From assembly GCF_030316855.1 (NCBI RefSeq), contig NZ_JASZYR010000005.1:62001-126000 (forward strand): DNA of 64,000 nt, given 5' to 3'. Below the pieces are notes generated by a model. The model was not told the origin of the DNA and made no database searches. It saw nothing but the letters and a program-made list of their open reading frames with translations. Made by a program: the position numbers and the translations under genes. Below are positions 1 through 8,572 of this stretch, piece by piece; the first letter of the stretch is position 1; every line of letters begins with the position of its first letter. Source of the stretch: Variovorax sp. J22P240 (lineage in GTDB: Bacteria > Pseudomonadota > Gammaproteobacteria > Burkholderiales > Burkholderiaceae_C).

Positions 1-2189
1 TCGCGGTCGATCTCGATCTGCAGCTGCGGCGCGTCTTCGAGCCCGTCCGGCCGCACCTGTGTGAGGATGGGGCTCTTGCTCGCCATGCCCAGCAACTGGT
101 TGCGCGCATTCACCAGCGCCTCGTGGCCCGCGCCGGCGCGGTCCTGCAGGCGGAAGGTGAAGCCGCTCGCGTTGCCCAGTTCAGGAATGGGCGGTGGGCT
201 CAGCGGATAGATGAAGGCGTCGCGCACACTGGAGAGCGCACCGAAGGCGCGCCCCGCGAGGGCATCGGCCGACTGGCTTTGCTCATGGCGCTTGTCCCAG
301 TCCTTGAGCGTCACGAAGGCGAGACCGGCGTTCTGGCCCTGGCCCGAGAAGCTGAAGCCCAGCACCCCGACCATGCTCTGCACTTCAGGCTGCTTGAGGA
401 TGTAGGCCTCGACGTCCTTGATCACCGACAGCATGCGTTCCTGCGTCGCGCCCGGCGGCAGCTGCACGTTGATGATGATGTTGCCCTGGTCTTCCTGCGG
501 CAGGAAGGAGGTCGGCAACTGGCGGTACACGACCACGACCGCGCCGATGATCGCCGCGTAGATCACGAGGTAGCGTGCCGCGCGCTTGAGGATGCGCGCC
601 ACCACGCTCTCGTAGCCCTTGGCCGTGCGCGAGAACCCACGATTGAACCAGCCGAAGAAGCCCTTCTTCTCGTGGTGATGGCCGGCTTCCACCGGCTTGA
701 GCAAGGTCGCGCACAGCGCAGGCGTCAGCGACAGCGCCATGAAGGCCGAGAAGCCGATCGACGCCACCATCACCGCCGAGAACTGGCGGTAGATGTTGCC
801 GGTGGAACCCGCGAAGAAGGCCAGCGGCACGAACACCGAGATCAGCACCACCGTCACACCGATGATGGCGCCCGAGATCTGCCGCATCGCCTTGCGTGTA
901 GCTTCGAGCGGGGAGAGGCCTTCCTCGCTCATGATGCGCTCGACGTTCTCGACCACCACGATCGCATCGTCCACCACGATACCGATCACCAGCACCATGC
1001 CGAACATCGTCAGCACGTTGATCGAGAAACCCAGCGCAAGCAGCGTGGCGAAAGTGCCCAGCAGCGCGATCGGCACGACGATGGTAGGGATGATCGTGTA
1101 GCGCCAGTTCTGCAGGAACAGGAACATCACCAGGAACACCAGCGCCACGGCCTCGAACAGCGTCTTGACCACTTCGGTGATCGAGATGCTCACGAAGCGC
1201 GAGCTGTCGTAGGGGATGGTCCACTTCACGCCTTCGGGGAAGAAGCGCGAGAGTTCGTCCATCTTGGCGCGGATGGCCTTGGCCGAAGCCAGCGCATTGC
1301 CGTTCGGCGCGAGCTGGACGCCGATACCGACGGCCGGCTCGCCATTCAGGCGCGCCGACGTCGAATACGACTGGCCACCCAGCTCGATGCGCGCGACGTC
1401 GCGCAGCCGCACCGCCGAACCATCGGTGTTGGCGCGCAGCACGATGCTGCCGAACTGCTCGACCGTCGTGAGCTGGCCGTTGACCACCACGGTGGCGGCA
1501 ATGGCCTGGCCGGGCGAATTCGGCAAGTCGCCGATGATGCCGGAGGACACCTGCGCGTTCTGCGCCCTGATCGACGCGTTCACGTCGGCCGGCGACAGGT
1601 TGAAGCCCTGCAGCTTGGCCGGATCGATCCAGATGCGCATGGAGCGCTCGGTGCCGAACAGCTGCGCCTGGCCGATGCCGGGCACGCGCTGCAGTTCAGG
1701 CACCACGTTGCGCGCCGCGTAGTCGCCCAGCGCGATCGGGTCGTAGGCCGGGTTGTCCGACGAGAGGATCGTGAACAGCAGGAAGTTGTTGCGCGACTTG
1801 TCCACGCGCACGCCCTGCTGTGTCACCGCCGCCGGCAGGCGAGGGGTGGCGCGCGACAGGCGGTTTTGCACGTCCACCTGCGCGAGGTCGGGATTGGTGC
1901 CCGTCTCGAAGGTGATCGTGATCGTGCCGGTGCCGTCCGCCTGCGCGACCGACTCCATATAGATCAGACCCGGCGAGCCGTTCATCTCGCGCTCGATCAC
2001 CGACAGCACGCTGTCTTCCAGTGTCTGGGCCGAGGCGCCGGGGTAAGCCGTGTTGATGACGATGGCCGGCGGAGCCACCGGCGGGTATTGCGAGATCGGA
2101 AGCTGCGTGATCGCCACGCTGCCCATCACGATGATGAACAGCGCGATCACCCACGCAAAGATCGGACGGTCGATAAAGAACTTGGCCAT
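1..2189 (-). CDS. RND multidrug efflux permease, AcrB/MexB type (partial, C-terminus outside window)
   Basis: Inner-membrane proton/drug antiporter of the HAE1 RND family that pumps hydrophobic compounds with a periplasmic adaptor and an outer-membrane channel. The first 729 residues are present, of about 1050 expected; the rest lies beyond the left edge. It begins MAKFFIDRPIFAWVIA, the usual first transmembrane helix. The TM4 proton-relay pair falls exactly at D407/D408 (bases 966-971), matching AcrB numbering. The adaptor gene lies 13 bases upstream on the same strand, so the two form an operon. Control is probably by the divergent AcrR-like repressor. The exact AcrB, TtgB or MexB orthologue cannot be decided from sequence alone. 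Confidence 0.95.
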   Translation of the reverse strand, partial: MAKFFIDRPIFAWVIALFIIVMGSVAITQLPISQYPPVAPPAIVINTAYPGASAQTLEDSVLSVIEREMNGSPGLIYMESVAQADGTGTITITFETGTNPDLAQVDVQNRLSRATPRLPAAVTQQGVRVDKSRNNFLLFTILSSDNPAYDPIALGDYAARNVVPELQRVPGIGQAQLFGTERSMRIWIDPAKLQGFNLSPADVNASIRAQNAQVSSGIIGDLPNSPGQAIAATVVVNGQLTTVEQFGSIVLRANTDGSAVRLRDVARIELGGQSYSTSARLNGEPAVGIGVQLAPNGNALASAKAIRAKMDELSRFFPEGVKWTIPYDSSRFVSISITEVVKTLFEAVALVFLVMFLFLQNWRYTIIPTIVVPIALLGTFATLLALGFSINVLTMFGMVLVIGIVVDDAIVVVENVERIMSEEGLSPLEATRKAMRQISGAIIGVTVVLISVFVPLAFFAGSTGNIYRQFSAVMVASIGFSAFMALSLTPALCATLLKPVEAGHHHEKKGFFGWFNRGFSRTAKGYESVVARILKRAARYLVIYAAIIGAVVVVYRQLPTSFLPQEDQGNIIINVQLPPGATQERMLSVIKDVEAYILKQPEVQSMVGVLGFSFSGQGQNAGLAFVTLKDWDKRHEQSQSADALAGRAFGALSSVRDAFIYPLSPPPIPELGNASGFTFRLQDRAGAGHEALVNARNQLLGMASKSPILTQVRPDGLEDAPQLQIEIDR

Positions 2190-2202
2190 GCGGGCGCGCT
2201 CC

Positions 2203-3447
2203 TTACTGCTTCGCGGCGGGAGCCGGAGCGGCGGCTGCCGCGGCAGCAGGAGTGGCCGGTGCAGGGGCCTTCCACGGCACTGCCTTCACGGGCGTGCCGG
2301 GCGGCATCATCTGGAGCTTCTGGAAGCCGTCGACCATCACCTGTTCGCCGGCCTTCAGGCCTTCGAGCACCACCCACTGGTTGTCTTGCGCGGCGCTGAT
2401 CTTCACCGTGCGCTTGCTGAGCTTGCCGTCGGGCTCGACCACGGTCAGCGTGTCACCTTGCTGCGTGCGCGTGACAGCCTGCTGCGGAACGGTGATGGCG
2501 TTGGCCGCCTGCGCCTGCTCCAGCCGCACGCGCACGTACAGGCCGGGCAGCAGCTCGCCCTTGGGATTGGGAACCTCCGCGCGCAGCGTGACCTGGCCCG
2601 TGGTCGCGTCGACCGTCAGGTCGGAGAACAGCAGCCGGCCGGGCAGCGCGTATTCGGTGCCGTCTTCGAGCACCACGCGAACGCTCGCGGCATTGGGGCC
2701 GCTCGCGCGCTTGAACTGGCCGGCCTCCATGGCGCGGCGCAGACGCAGCACATCCGTCGCCGACTGCGTGAAGTTCACGTACATCGGATCGATCTGCTGG
2801 ATCACGGCCAGCTCCGTGGCGTCGTTCTGGCCCACCAGCGCGCCTTCGGTCACCAGCGCGCGGCCGATGCGGCCGGAAATCGGCGCGGTCACGGCGGCGT
2901 AGCTCATGTTGATCTTGGCGGTCGTCAGCGCGGCGCGGCTCACGCCCACGTCGGCCTCGGCCGTCTTCTGCGCCGCCACCGCGTTGTCGTATTCCTGCTT
3001 GCTGACCGCGTTGGCTGCGACCAGCGGTTTGTAGCGCTCGGCCAGCGCCTTCGCCTGCGCCGCATTGGCTTCGGCGCGCGCCAGGCTGGCCTCAGCGCTG
3101 CGCTGGGCTGCGGCGTAGGGGGCCGGATCGATGCGGAACAGCGGCTGGCCCGCCTTCACGTCGCTGCCTTCCTTGAACAGCCTTTCGAGCAGGATGCCGG
3201 CCGCACGGGCACGCACCTGCGAAACGCGCGAGGCTTCGAGCCGGCCCGGCAGTTCGGTGATCAGGCCGACGTTGGTCGGCGTGGCGACCACCACGCCGAC
3301 TTCGGGCGGTGGCGGCGCGGCGCCACCGGCTCCCGGGGCGGCGCCCTTGCCGCAGGCCGTCAGTGCCAGAAGCACGGCGGTGGCGGCGGCAGCGGCTGCG
3401 AGGCGCGGGGAGAACAATGAGTGGCGCGAGACATGCAGGACGGGCAT
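2203..3447 (-). CDS. RND efflux periplasmic adaptor (membrane fusion protein), AcrA/MexA type
   Basis: Periplasmic lipoprotein of 414 residues that links the RND permease to an outer-membrane channel. The signal peptide ends in a lipobox (LALTAC, followed by GKG), and a Gly/Pro-rich linker follows. After it come the beta-barrel start (GVVVATPTNVGLITELPGRLEA), a lipoyl half-motif, an alanine-rich coiled hairpin (AEASLARAEANAAQAKALAERY) and the second lipoyl half (SYAAVTAPISGRIGRA). The ATG at 3447 puts the lipobox at normal signal-peptide distance; the frame stays open upstream but has no signal sequence there. No outer-membrane TolC/OprM gene is visible, though one may follow the permease outside the window. 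Confidence 0.93.
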   Translation of the reverse strand: MPVLHVSRHSLFSPRLAAAAAATAVLLALTACGKGAAPGAGGAAPPPPEVGVVVATPTNVGLITELPGRLEASRVSQVRARAAGILLERLFKEGSDVKAGQPLFRIDPAPYAAAQRSAEASLARAEANAAQAKALAERYKPLVAANAVSKQEYDNAVAAQKTAEADVGVSRAALTTAKINMSYAAVTAPISGRIGRALVTEGALVGQNDATELAVIQQIDPMYVNFTQSATDVLRLRRAMEAGQFKRASGPNAASVRVVLEDGTEYALPGRLLFSDLTVDATTGQVTLRAEVPNPKGELLPGLYVRVRLEQAQAANAITVPQQAVTRTQQGDTLTVVEPDGKLSKRTVKISAAQDNQWVVLEGLKAGEQVMVDGFQKLQMMPPGTPVKAVPWKAPAPATPAAAAAAAPAPAAKQ

Positions 3448-3542
3448 GCGATTCCTTTGAAGCGAGGAAGATGACGATGCATGGTTCGCGCCAGCGCCTA
3501 AAGCAACACGGCGAACATGACCATCGGGAAAGGGCTGTAGTT

Positions 3543-3564
3543 TACATACATTCATGCATGTATA
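3543..3564. promoter_or_regulatory. AcrR-type operator between efflux operon and repressor
   Basis: The left half TACATACATTC is followed directly by ATGCATGTATA, giving an imperfect palindrome. Its first ten bases equal the start of the E. coli acrAB operator bound by AcrR (established knowledge), and the other half keeps the ATGTAT core. It sits 95 bases before the adaptor start and 43 bases before the tetR start, so one repressor dimer pair could control both directions. Binding is inferred from this match and position. Confidence 0.75.
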
Positions 3565-3607
3565 GTGACAGCCGTGCGCAATTGCGCATTCTAAGAAGGG
3601 AGACTAA

Positions 3608-4246
3608 GTGGTTCGTCGTACAAAGGAAGAGGCGCTCGAGACGCGGCATCGGTTGCTCGATGCCGCCGAAGTGCTCTTCCAGGCCCAGGGGGTATCGCAG
3701 ACCTCGCTGCAGCAGATCGCGCAGCAGGCTGGAGCCACGCGCGGCGCGATCTACTGGCACTTCAAGGACAAGGCGGACCTGTTCAACGCCATGATGGACC
3801 GCGTCAAGCTGCCGCTGGAGGCAGCCGCGCAGCAGGTGGCCGGTGGCCCCGAAGCCGACCCCATCGAGGACGTCGAACGCATGATGGCCGAGGCCCTGAA
3901 ACTGATGACCTCCGACCCCCAGGTGCGCCGCGTTTTCGACATCGCCACGCACAAGGTCGAATACACGCACGACATGCAATCGGTGCATCAACGGCACCTG
4001 GACGCACGCAACGCCTGCGTGATCGATTTCGAGAAAGCCATGCTCGCCGGCGCCCGCCGCGCCCGCATCCGGCTGCCGATCCCGGCCGCTGCGGCGGCGC
4101 TGGGGCTGCATGCGCTGATCAGCGGATTGATCCAGGACTGGCTGCTGGACCCCGAGGCCTTCGACCTGGTGTCGACCGGGCGGCGGACCTTTCGGGTCTA
4201 CCTGTCAGGGCTGGGATTTGTCAGACCTTTGGCGAGCGGCGCCTGA
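3608..4246 (+). CDS. TetR/AcrR-family transcriptional repressor of the efflux operon
   Basis: One-component repressor of 212 residues. The N-terminal helix-turn-helix (about residues 10-57) reads ETRHRLLDAAEVLFQAQGVS then RGAIYWHFKDKADLF, typical of AcrR, TtgR and BpeR. The C-terminal ligand domain carries the AcrR-like ending LDPEAFDLVSTGRRTFRVYL. Translation starts at GTG 3608, preceded by GAAGGGAG. It is divergent from the RND adaptor, with an AcrR-like palindrome between them, so drug-responsive repression of the pump and of itself is the likely role. Its last codons overlap the promoter of the downstream tRNA gene. Confidence 0.93.
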   Translation: MVRRTKEEALETRHRLLDAAEVLFQAQGVSQTSLQQIAQQAGATRGAIYWHFKDKADLFNAMMDRVKLPLEAAAQQVAGGPEADPIEDVERMMAEALKLMTSDPQVRRVFDIATHKVEYTHDMQSVHQRHLDARNACVIDFEKAMLAGARRARIRLPIPAAAAALGLHALISGLIQDWLLDPEAFDLVSTGRRTFRVYLSGLGFVRPLASGA

Positions 4247-4257
4247 TAGGCGATAAT
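4229..4257 (+). promoter_or_regulatory. Probable sigma-70 promoter of tRNA-Arg
   Basis: TTGGCG (4229-4234) and GATAAT (4252-4257) are separated by exactly 17 bases. The promoter overlaps the stop codon of the tetR gene and would start transcription about 25-30 bases before the tRNA. Assigned on consensus match and position only. Confidence 0.6.
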
Positions 4258-4290
4258 GGAGGGCTTCTGACATGGTCAGGGGACACCCAT

Positions 4291-4365
4291 CTCGCTGTAT
4301 TTCAACGGATAGAATTCGGCCCTCCGAAGGCTGAGATCCAGGTTCGATTCCTGGCGGCGGGACCA
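4291..4365 (+). tRNA. tRNA-Arg (anticodon CCG)
   Basis: A 75-nt cloverleaf folds by eye. The acceptor CTCGCTG/CGGCGGG has two G-U pairs, the D arm contains AACGGATA, and the anticodon stem CGGCC/GGCTG encloses the loop CTCCGAA, with anticodon CCG at 4324-4326. A four-base variable loop and the T arm CCAGG-TTCGATT-CCTGG follow. The 3' CCA is encoded at 4363-4365. It reads the arginine codon CGG. The acceptor starts with a C1-G72 pair and the D stem is weak (three good pairs). A strong terminator follows within 10 bases. Confidence 0.85.
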
Positions 4366-4370
4366 AATTT

Positions 4371-4408
4371 GAGGCCGGAAGCATGCAAATGCTTCCGGCC
4401 TTTTTCGT
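4371..4408 (+). terminator. Rho-independent terminator after tRNA-Arg
   Basis: A perfect 12-bp stem, GGCCGGAAGCAT (4373-4384) with ATGCTTCCGGCC (4389-4400), closes a GCAA tetraloop and is followed by TTTTT (4401-4405). It is one of the cleanest intrinsic terminators in the window. Confidence 0.93.
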
Positions 4409-4573
4409 TTCTCCCAAAGTCCACGCACTATTAGTCTTGCGAGTGCGTGCGTCCAACTTGGCAGCACGCTTGGCCGCGGTCGGCTCGCTTTGCTTGGAGC
4501 AGATCTCTCAGCCAACGGTCCATGTGGCCATCGAACAAGGACGGCGTGTCGTCAGTGCGCAGACAAACAGTGC

Positions 4574-4804
4574 TCATAAAAGCTGATTGATCAGCGCCGC
4601 TGGTGAAACGCCGAGCGCTTTGCACACATCCATGAATTCGACCACGTCGAGTTGCCGCTCTCCATTCTCGTATTTCGACACAAAGGACTGGGGTCGCTTC
4701 AAGCGATTCGCTACCTGCGACTGCGTCAACGCTGCTTCACTGCGCGCTTGCGCGAGCAGTTGCCGAAGTTTCGAATAGGGATTGGGTTGCAGTCCACGGG
4801 GCAC
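4574..4804 (-). CDS. Small XRE-family helix-turn-helix repressor
   Basis: A 76-residue protein that is almost entirely one Cro/C1-type HTH: TQSQVANRLKRPQSFVSKYENGERQLDVVEFMDVCKALGV. Translation begins at GTG 4804. Upstream lies a pair of 15-base near-repeats containing TATCC-N7-GGATA, which resembles the HipB operator, so autoregulation is likely. No hipA-like kinase or other toxin partner is present on either side. It could be a solitary regulator or the surviving antitoxin of a lost toxin-antitoxin pair. Confidence 0.8.
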   Translation of the reverse strand: MPRGLQPNPYSKLRQLLAQARSEAALTQSQVANRLKRPQSFVSKYENGERQLDVVEFMDVCKALGVSPAALINQLL

Positions 4805-4820
4805 GCGGGCGAAAGTACAT

Positions 4821-4851
4821 CCCGTTTTGGAATATCCCGTTTCAGGATATT
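4821..4851. promoter_or_regulatory. HipB-like operator upstream of the XRE gene
   Basis: CCCGTTTTGGAATAT (4821-4835) is followed at once by CCCGTTTCAGGATAT (4836-4850), 12 of 15 bases identical. Overlapping them is the inverted repeat AATATCC (4831-4837) and GGATATT (4845-4851) with a 7-base spacer. E. coli HipB recognises TATCC-N8-GGATA (established), so this is a one-base-shorter version. It lies 17 bases before the XRE GTG start, where binding would block its own promoter. Confidence 0.55.
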
Positions 4852-4969
4852 ATGGCTGCGAAGCGCAGGGCCTTGGATGTGATGCGGGTCTCGTCAACTC
4901 GCGCATCTGTACGCGCGAAACGTGGGGCTCTTCGCGGCAGTTCCAGCAACGGGTTTTCAGGGAGACACC

Positions 4970-5641
4970 ATGCACCACTTACTCAGACACCTCACCCTCG
5001 CCGCCACATCCTCCTTGCGGCAGACCGCCCAGGCGTTCGAGCCACCTGCCTCGACCTACCCCACCCGCCCGATCCGCATGGTTGTCGACTCCTTACGCAG
5101 CGGCGCCATCGAAAACATCGCGCGGATGGTCGCTGGCAAGCTCGGTGTCGAGTTCGGTCAGTCGGTCGACTTCGACAGCAGACCGGACGTGGGTGGCACG
5201 CTGGGACTCGCGGCAGTGGCGCGCGCGGCGCCGGACGGCTACACGCTGCTTATGAGCAGCAACACGACGATGTCGATCGCGCCGCACCTCTTCAACCAGC
5301 TCCCGAGCAACCCGCGCGTCGCCTTCGTGCCCGTGGCGCTGGTCAGCCTGTTGCCTTGCGGCGTGGTGGTGAATTCGTCCACGCCGGCGCCGGACCTCCA
5401 AGGCCGCATCGAGTGGCTGAAAAAATGCGGCGGCAAGATCGACGGTGTCTACGCACCACCGGGGACTCCCGGCGCGATCGTCGACAAGCTGGCCGCCGCA
5501 ATCAGGCGCACGGTTCGAACGGCCGACGTGCGGGCGCAATTGGCGAAACAGGGCGTCGACCTTGTGCTTCTCACGGGGCCCGCCGCCCGTGCCTTCCTCG
5601 ATCAAGAGGATGAGAGTCGAGCCGCGGCAGTGCGTGCCTGA
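4970..5641 (+). pseudogene. Bug/TctC-family solute-binding protein with large internal deletion
   Basis: Encodes 223 residues, against about 320 for the periplasmic tripartite-tricarboxylate binding proteins. The N-terminal lobe is recognisable (PTRPIRMVVD, GGTLGLAAVARAAPDGYTLL, SIAPHLF). The text then jumps from VVNSSTPAPDLQGRIEWLKKCGGKI straight to YAPPGTPGAIVDKLAAAIRR, a C-terminal motif. The middle, which normally holds KLNYGS, the VPYKG region and much of lobe 2, is gone without a frameshift. The signal peptide is also poor (no clear AxA). RBS GGGAGA precedes ATG 4970. Probably a decayed, non-binding remnant. Confidence 0.75.
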
Positions 5642-5653
5642 CCCTCGGCCGTG

Positions 5654-6265
5654 TCACCCACTTTCGCCGCCGCTCCATGTCGCGAGCAACTCGGCGGTCG
5701 TCACGATCGCATGCGCATACGTCGGCCCGTTGATCTCATGCGCGACCTTCATCGCCTCCATGGAAAACGCCGCGGTCGCATCACGCACGAGCGTCACGTG
5801 ATACCCCAGCTCCACCGCGAACTTCCCCGTCGTCTCGATGCAGGTATTCGCCAGCAACCCGATCAGCACCACCTTGCTCACCCCATGCTGTCGCAACTGA
5901 ATATCCAAATCAGTATTCGCAAACCCGCTCGACCCGCGATGCTCCTTGATCATCACGTCCTCAGCCTCCGGCTGAAAATCCGGATGCCACTCCGCCCCCC
6001 AGGTGCCTTCGGCAAATAGCTGGATGCGATGCCCGCCCAGCTGATAGGGCGTCGGATGCGCCCACCCGCTGAAGTCCGAAGGCTTCGAGCGGTTATGCGG
6101 CACATAGAACACGCGGATGCCCGCCTTCCTGCAAGCCGCGACGACCTGGCGCATGTTCGCGATCGTGTCCGTCTGGTCGATCACGGCCTTGGCGCGGCCT
6201 TGCAGCTTGCCGCCCTCGGACAGAAAGTCGTTGTACGGGTCGACCAGCAGCAAGGCAGTGCTCAT
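5654..6265 (-). CDS. Isochorismatase-family cysteine hydrolase
   Basis: Cytoplasmic cysteine hydrolase of 203 residues in the isochorismatase/nicotinamidase superfamily. The catalytic triad is visible: Asp9 in LLLVDPYNDF, Lys in DVMIKEHRGSSGF, and Cys in LIGLLANTCIETTGKFAVELGY. A classic AAGGAGAG ribosome site precedes ATG 6265; the open frame extends much further upstream only as a shadow of the neighbouring hydrolase gene. The substrate is unknown; family members cleave amides such as nicotinamide, N-carbamoyl compounds or biuret. It follows the alpha/beta hydrolase on the same strand by 50 bases, so the two are likely cotranscribed. Confidence 0.9.
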   Translation of the reverse strand: MSTALLLVDPYNDFLSEGGKLQGRAKAVIDQTDTIANMRQVVAACRKAGIRVFYVPHNRSKPSDFSGWAHPTPYQLGGHRIQLFAEGTWGAEWHPDFQPEAEDVMIKEHRGSSGFANTDLDIQLRQHGVSKVVLIGLLANTCIETTGKFAVELGYHVTLVRDATAAFSMEAMKVAHEINGPTYAHAIVTTAELLATWSGGESG

Positions 6266-6315
6266 GGTTCTCTCCTTCGAGGCGGCCGGCATCGGCCGCA
6301 GGAACAAACGCTCAA

Positions 6316-7137
6316 TCAGCCCTTGATGAACGCGAGCAGGTCGGCGTTGATCACATCCGGATGCGTCGCACACATCCCGTGCGGCAGCCCCGGGTACACC
6401 TTCAGCTCCGCACCCTTCACCAGCTTCGACGACAGCAGCGCCGAATCGGCAATGGGCACGATCTGGTCGTCGTCGCCGTGCATGACGAAGGTCGGCACGT
6501 CGATCTTCTTCAGGTCTTCGGTGAAGTCGGTTTCGGAGAAGGCCTTGACGCAGTCGTAGTGCGCCTTGATGCCGCCCATCATTCCCTGCCGCCACCAGTT
6601 CTGGCGGATGCCCTCGGAGATCTTCGCGTCGGGGCGGTTGTAGCCATAGAAGGGCAGGGTGATGTCGCGGTAGAACTCGGCTCGGTTGCCGGCGACGCCG
6701 GCGCGGATGCCGTCGAACACGTCGATAGGCAGGCCGCCCGGGTTGGCCTCTGACTTCACCATGATCGGCGGCACGGCGCCGATCAGCACGGCCTTGGCGA
6801 CACGCTTCGTGCCGTGGCGTCCTAGGTAGCGCGCCACTTCGCCGCCGCCGGTGGAGTGGCCGACGTGGATCGCGTCCTTCAGGTCCAGCGCGGCGGTGAG
6901 CGCGGCGAGGTCGTCTGCGTAGGTGTCCATCTCGTTGCCAGTCCACGTCTGCGTCGATCGGCCGTGGCCGCGCCGGTCGTGCGCGATCACGCGATAGCCC
7001 TGCGCCAGGAAGAAGAGCATCTGGTTGTCCCAGTCGTCCGCCGACAGGGGCCAGCCGTGCGAGAAGACGATGGGTTGGCCCTGGCCCCAGTCCTTGTAGT
7101 AGATCTCGGTGCCGTCTTTGGTGGTGATGAAGGGCAT
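6316..7137 (-). CDS. Alpha/beta hydrolase (non-haem chloroperoxidase / aryl esterase type)
   Basis: A 273-residue alpha/beta-fold hydrolase. The nucleophile Ser95 lies in GHSTGGG, the signature of the non-haem chloroperoxidase/arylesterase group. The oxyanion motif [12 protein letters not shown], an acid-turn region HGDDDQIVP and the catalytic His in [12 protein letters not shown] are in the expected order. RBS AAGGAG precedes ATG 7137. Family members hydrolyse esters and can show perhydrolase activity; the natural substrate is not evident. It forms a probable operon with the isochorismatase-like gene downstream. Confidence 0.92.
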   Translation of the reverse strand: MPFITTKDGTEIYYKDWGQGQPIVFSHGWPLSADDWDNQMLFFLAQGYRVIAHDRRGHGRSTQTWTGNEMDTYADDLAALTAALDLKDAIHVGHSTGGGEVARYLGRHGTKRVAKAVLIGAVPPIMVKSEANPGGLPIDVFDGIRAGVAGNRAEFYRDITLPFYGYNRPDAKISEGIRQNWWRQGMMGGIKAHYDCVKAFSETDFTEDLKKIDVPTFVMHGDDDQIVPIADSALLSSKLVKGAELKVYPGLPHGMCATHPDVINADLLAFIKG

Positions 7138-7287
7138 GGTCAAGCTCCTTGTGGGAATGGGTTGGGGGAGGATGGCGGAGCCGGCAGTATGCTCGGATAC
7201 TCCGCAAAAGTGGCCCCCCCGAGGGGAGGCTCCGACCCCTCCCGAATGCGGATCGGCGCATTGGCCTTTGGAGATAGAGACACCCCG

Positions 7288-8223
7288 ATGGCTCCCGAAC
7301 TTGCCCGCTCCTGGCTGACCTTCAGTGCTCCCGTGGCTGCGTCGCAGGCCGCCGGACGCCCGGTCGTGGCGCTCGAATCGACCATCATTGCACACGGCAT
7401 GCCGTACCCGGAAAACGTCCGCACGGCGCGCGAAGTGGAAGGGCTGATCCGCGGTCTGGGCGCCGACCCCGCGACGATCGCGGTGATCGGCGGACGCATC
7501 CGCATCGGCCTGTCCGATGACGAACTGGAACTGCTCGGCCGCTCGAAGGAGGCGCAGAAAGTCAGCCGCCGCGACTTGCCGGCCGTGCTTGCCAGCGGCG
7601 GGCTCGGCGCGACCACGGTGGCCGGCACGATGATCTGCGCGGCGCTCGCAGGCATCGAGGTTTTCGTGACCGGCGGCATCGGCGGCGTGCACCGCGGTGC
7701 GTCAGAGAGCTTCGACATCTCGGCGGACCTGCAGGAGCTGGCGAAGACCTCGGTGGCCGTGGTGTGCGCGGGCGCCAAGTCCATCCTCGACATCGGGCTC
7801 ACGCTCGAATACCTGGAAACGCGCGGCGTGCCGGTACTCAGTTGCGAGCAGGACAATTTCGCGGCCTTCTACACGCGCGACAGCGGTTTTCGGGCGGACT
7901 ACAGGTTCGACGATGCGGAGGCGCAGGCCCGCTTCATCCGCACCAAGTGGGATCTGGGGCTTGCAGGCGGCGTCGTGCTGAGCACGCCGGTCCCCGAGTC
8001 AGCCGCGATGCCGCGCGAGGAGATCGACGCGCTGACGCGGCAGGCGCTCGACGAGGCCAAGGCGCAAGGCATCACCGGCAAGGCGGTGACGCCCTTCCTG
8101 CTGGCGCGCATCAAGGCGCTGACGGGCGGGCGCAGCCTCGCGACCAACATCGTGCTCGTCAAGCACAACGCCGAGGTGGGTGCCAGGCTGGCGCTGGCAT
8201 TGGCATCGCTGTCGCGTCGTTAA
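7288..8223 (+). CDS. psuG: Pseudouridine-5'-phosphate glycosidase
   Basis: Cleaves the C-glycosidic bond of pseudouridine 5'-phosphate to uracil and ribose 5-phosphate in the cytoplasm. The 311-residue protein covers the full PsuG length. Key residues align with E. coli PsuG: Glu30 in [14 protein letters not shown] and the Schiff-base lysine Lys164 in [11 protein letters not shown]. The Mn-site region [11 protein letters not shown] and the [11 protein letters not shown] loop are also present. GGAGAT lies upstream of ATG 7288. No psuK kinase gene adjoins it; the nearest P-loop kinase is about 17 kb away and belongs to another operon. Confidence 0.95.
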   Translation: MAPELARSWLTFSAPVAASQAAGRPVVALESTIIAHGMPYPENVRTAREVEGLIRGLGADPATIAVIGGRIRIGLSDDELELLGRSKEAQKVSRRDLPAVLASGGLGATTVAGTMICAALAGIEVFVTGGIGGVHRGASESFDISADLQELAKTSVAVVCAGAKSILDIGLTLEYLETRGVPVLSCEQDNFAAFYTRDSGFRADYRFDDAEAQARFIRTKWDLGLAGGVVLSTPVPESAAMPREEIDALTRQALDEAKAQGITGKAVTPFLLARIKALTGGRSLATNIVLVKHNAEVGARLALALASLSRR

Positions 8224-8265
8224 CATGCCCGATCGAATGATCAATCCAAGGGAAGCAGAGGCCGC

Positions 8266-8535
8266 ATGACGAACGAGAGCAACCAAAGAGCCGCCGAGCT
8301 GAAGAAGATGACGCTCTGCGCCTCCTGCGCTGGCATCCAGCGGAACTGGCGCCGCGCGCCGGGGCACGCCGAACTCGTGCAGCAGTCCAGCCGCAAGGCC
8401 GTGCGCAGCGATGCAGATGGCGGCAGCCACACGGTCACGCTGACCAGCTACCGCTGCGACGCCTGCGGCACGCGCTGGGAATACGAGAACGACAAGACGA
8501 ACCAGCAGGCGGGCTGGTCGGTGGTCGGGCAGTAG
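8266..8535 (+). CDS. Small zinc-ribbon-like hypothetical protein
   Basis: A soluble 89-residue protein with two CxxC pairs, CASC near residue 18 and CDAC near residue 65, which could form one zinc knuckle. The segment between them is basic. The end, CGTRWEYENDKTNQQAGW, resembles rubredoxin-like zinc ribbons. No enzymatic motif is seen. It sits between psuG and the GST gene on the same strand. Function unknown. Confidence 0.7.
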   Translation: MTNESNQRAAELKKMTLCASCAGIQRNWRRAPGHAELVQQSSRKAVRSDADGGSHTVTLTSYRCDACGTRWEYENDKTNQQAGWSVVGQ

Positions 8536-8572
8536 GCCCGGCTTTCACGGCGGCTCGTTGCGCGGAGGGCTT

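Noticed and set aside
123..2399. 758-residue open frame antisense to the RND permease
   Set aside because: The minus-strand frame carries D407/D408 and all RND motifs; this one is Arg/His-rich shadow text.
7200..7260. Third copy of the intergenic repeat upstream of psuG
   Set aside because: G/C-rich and hairpin-forming, but block order does not match the other two copies.
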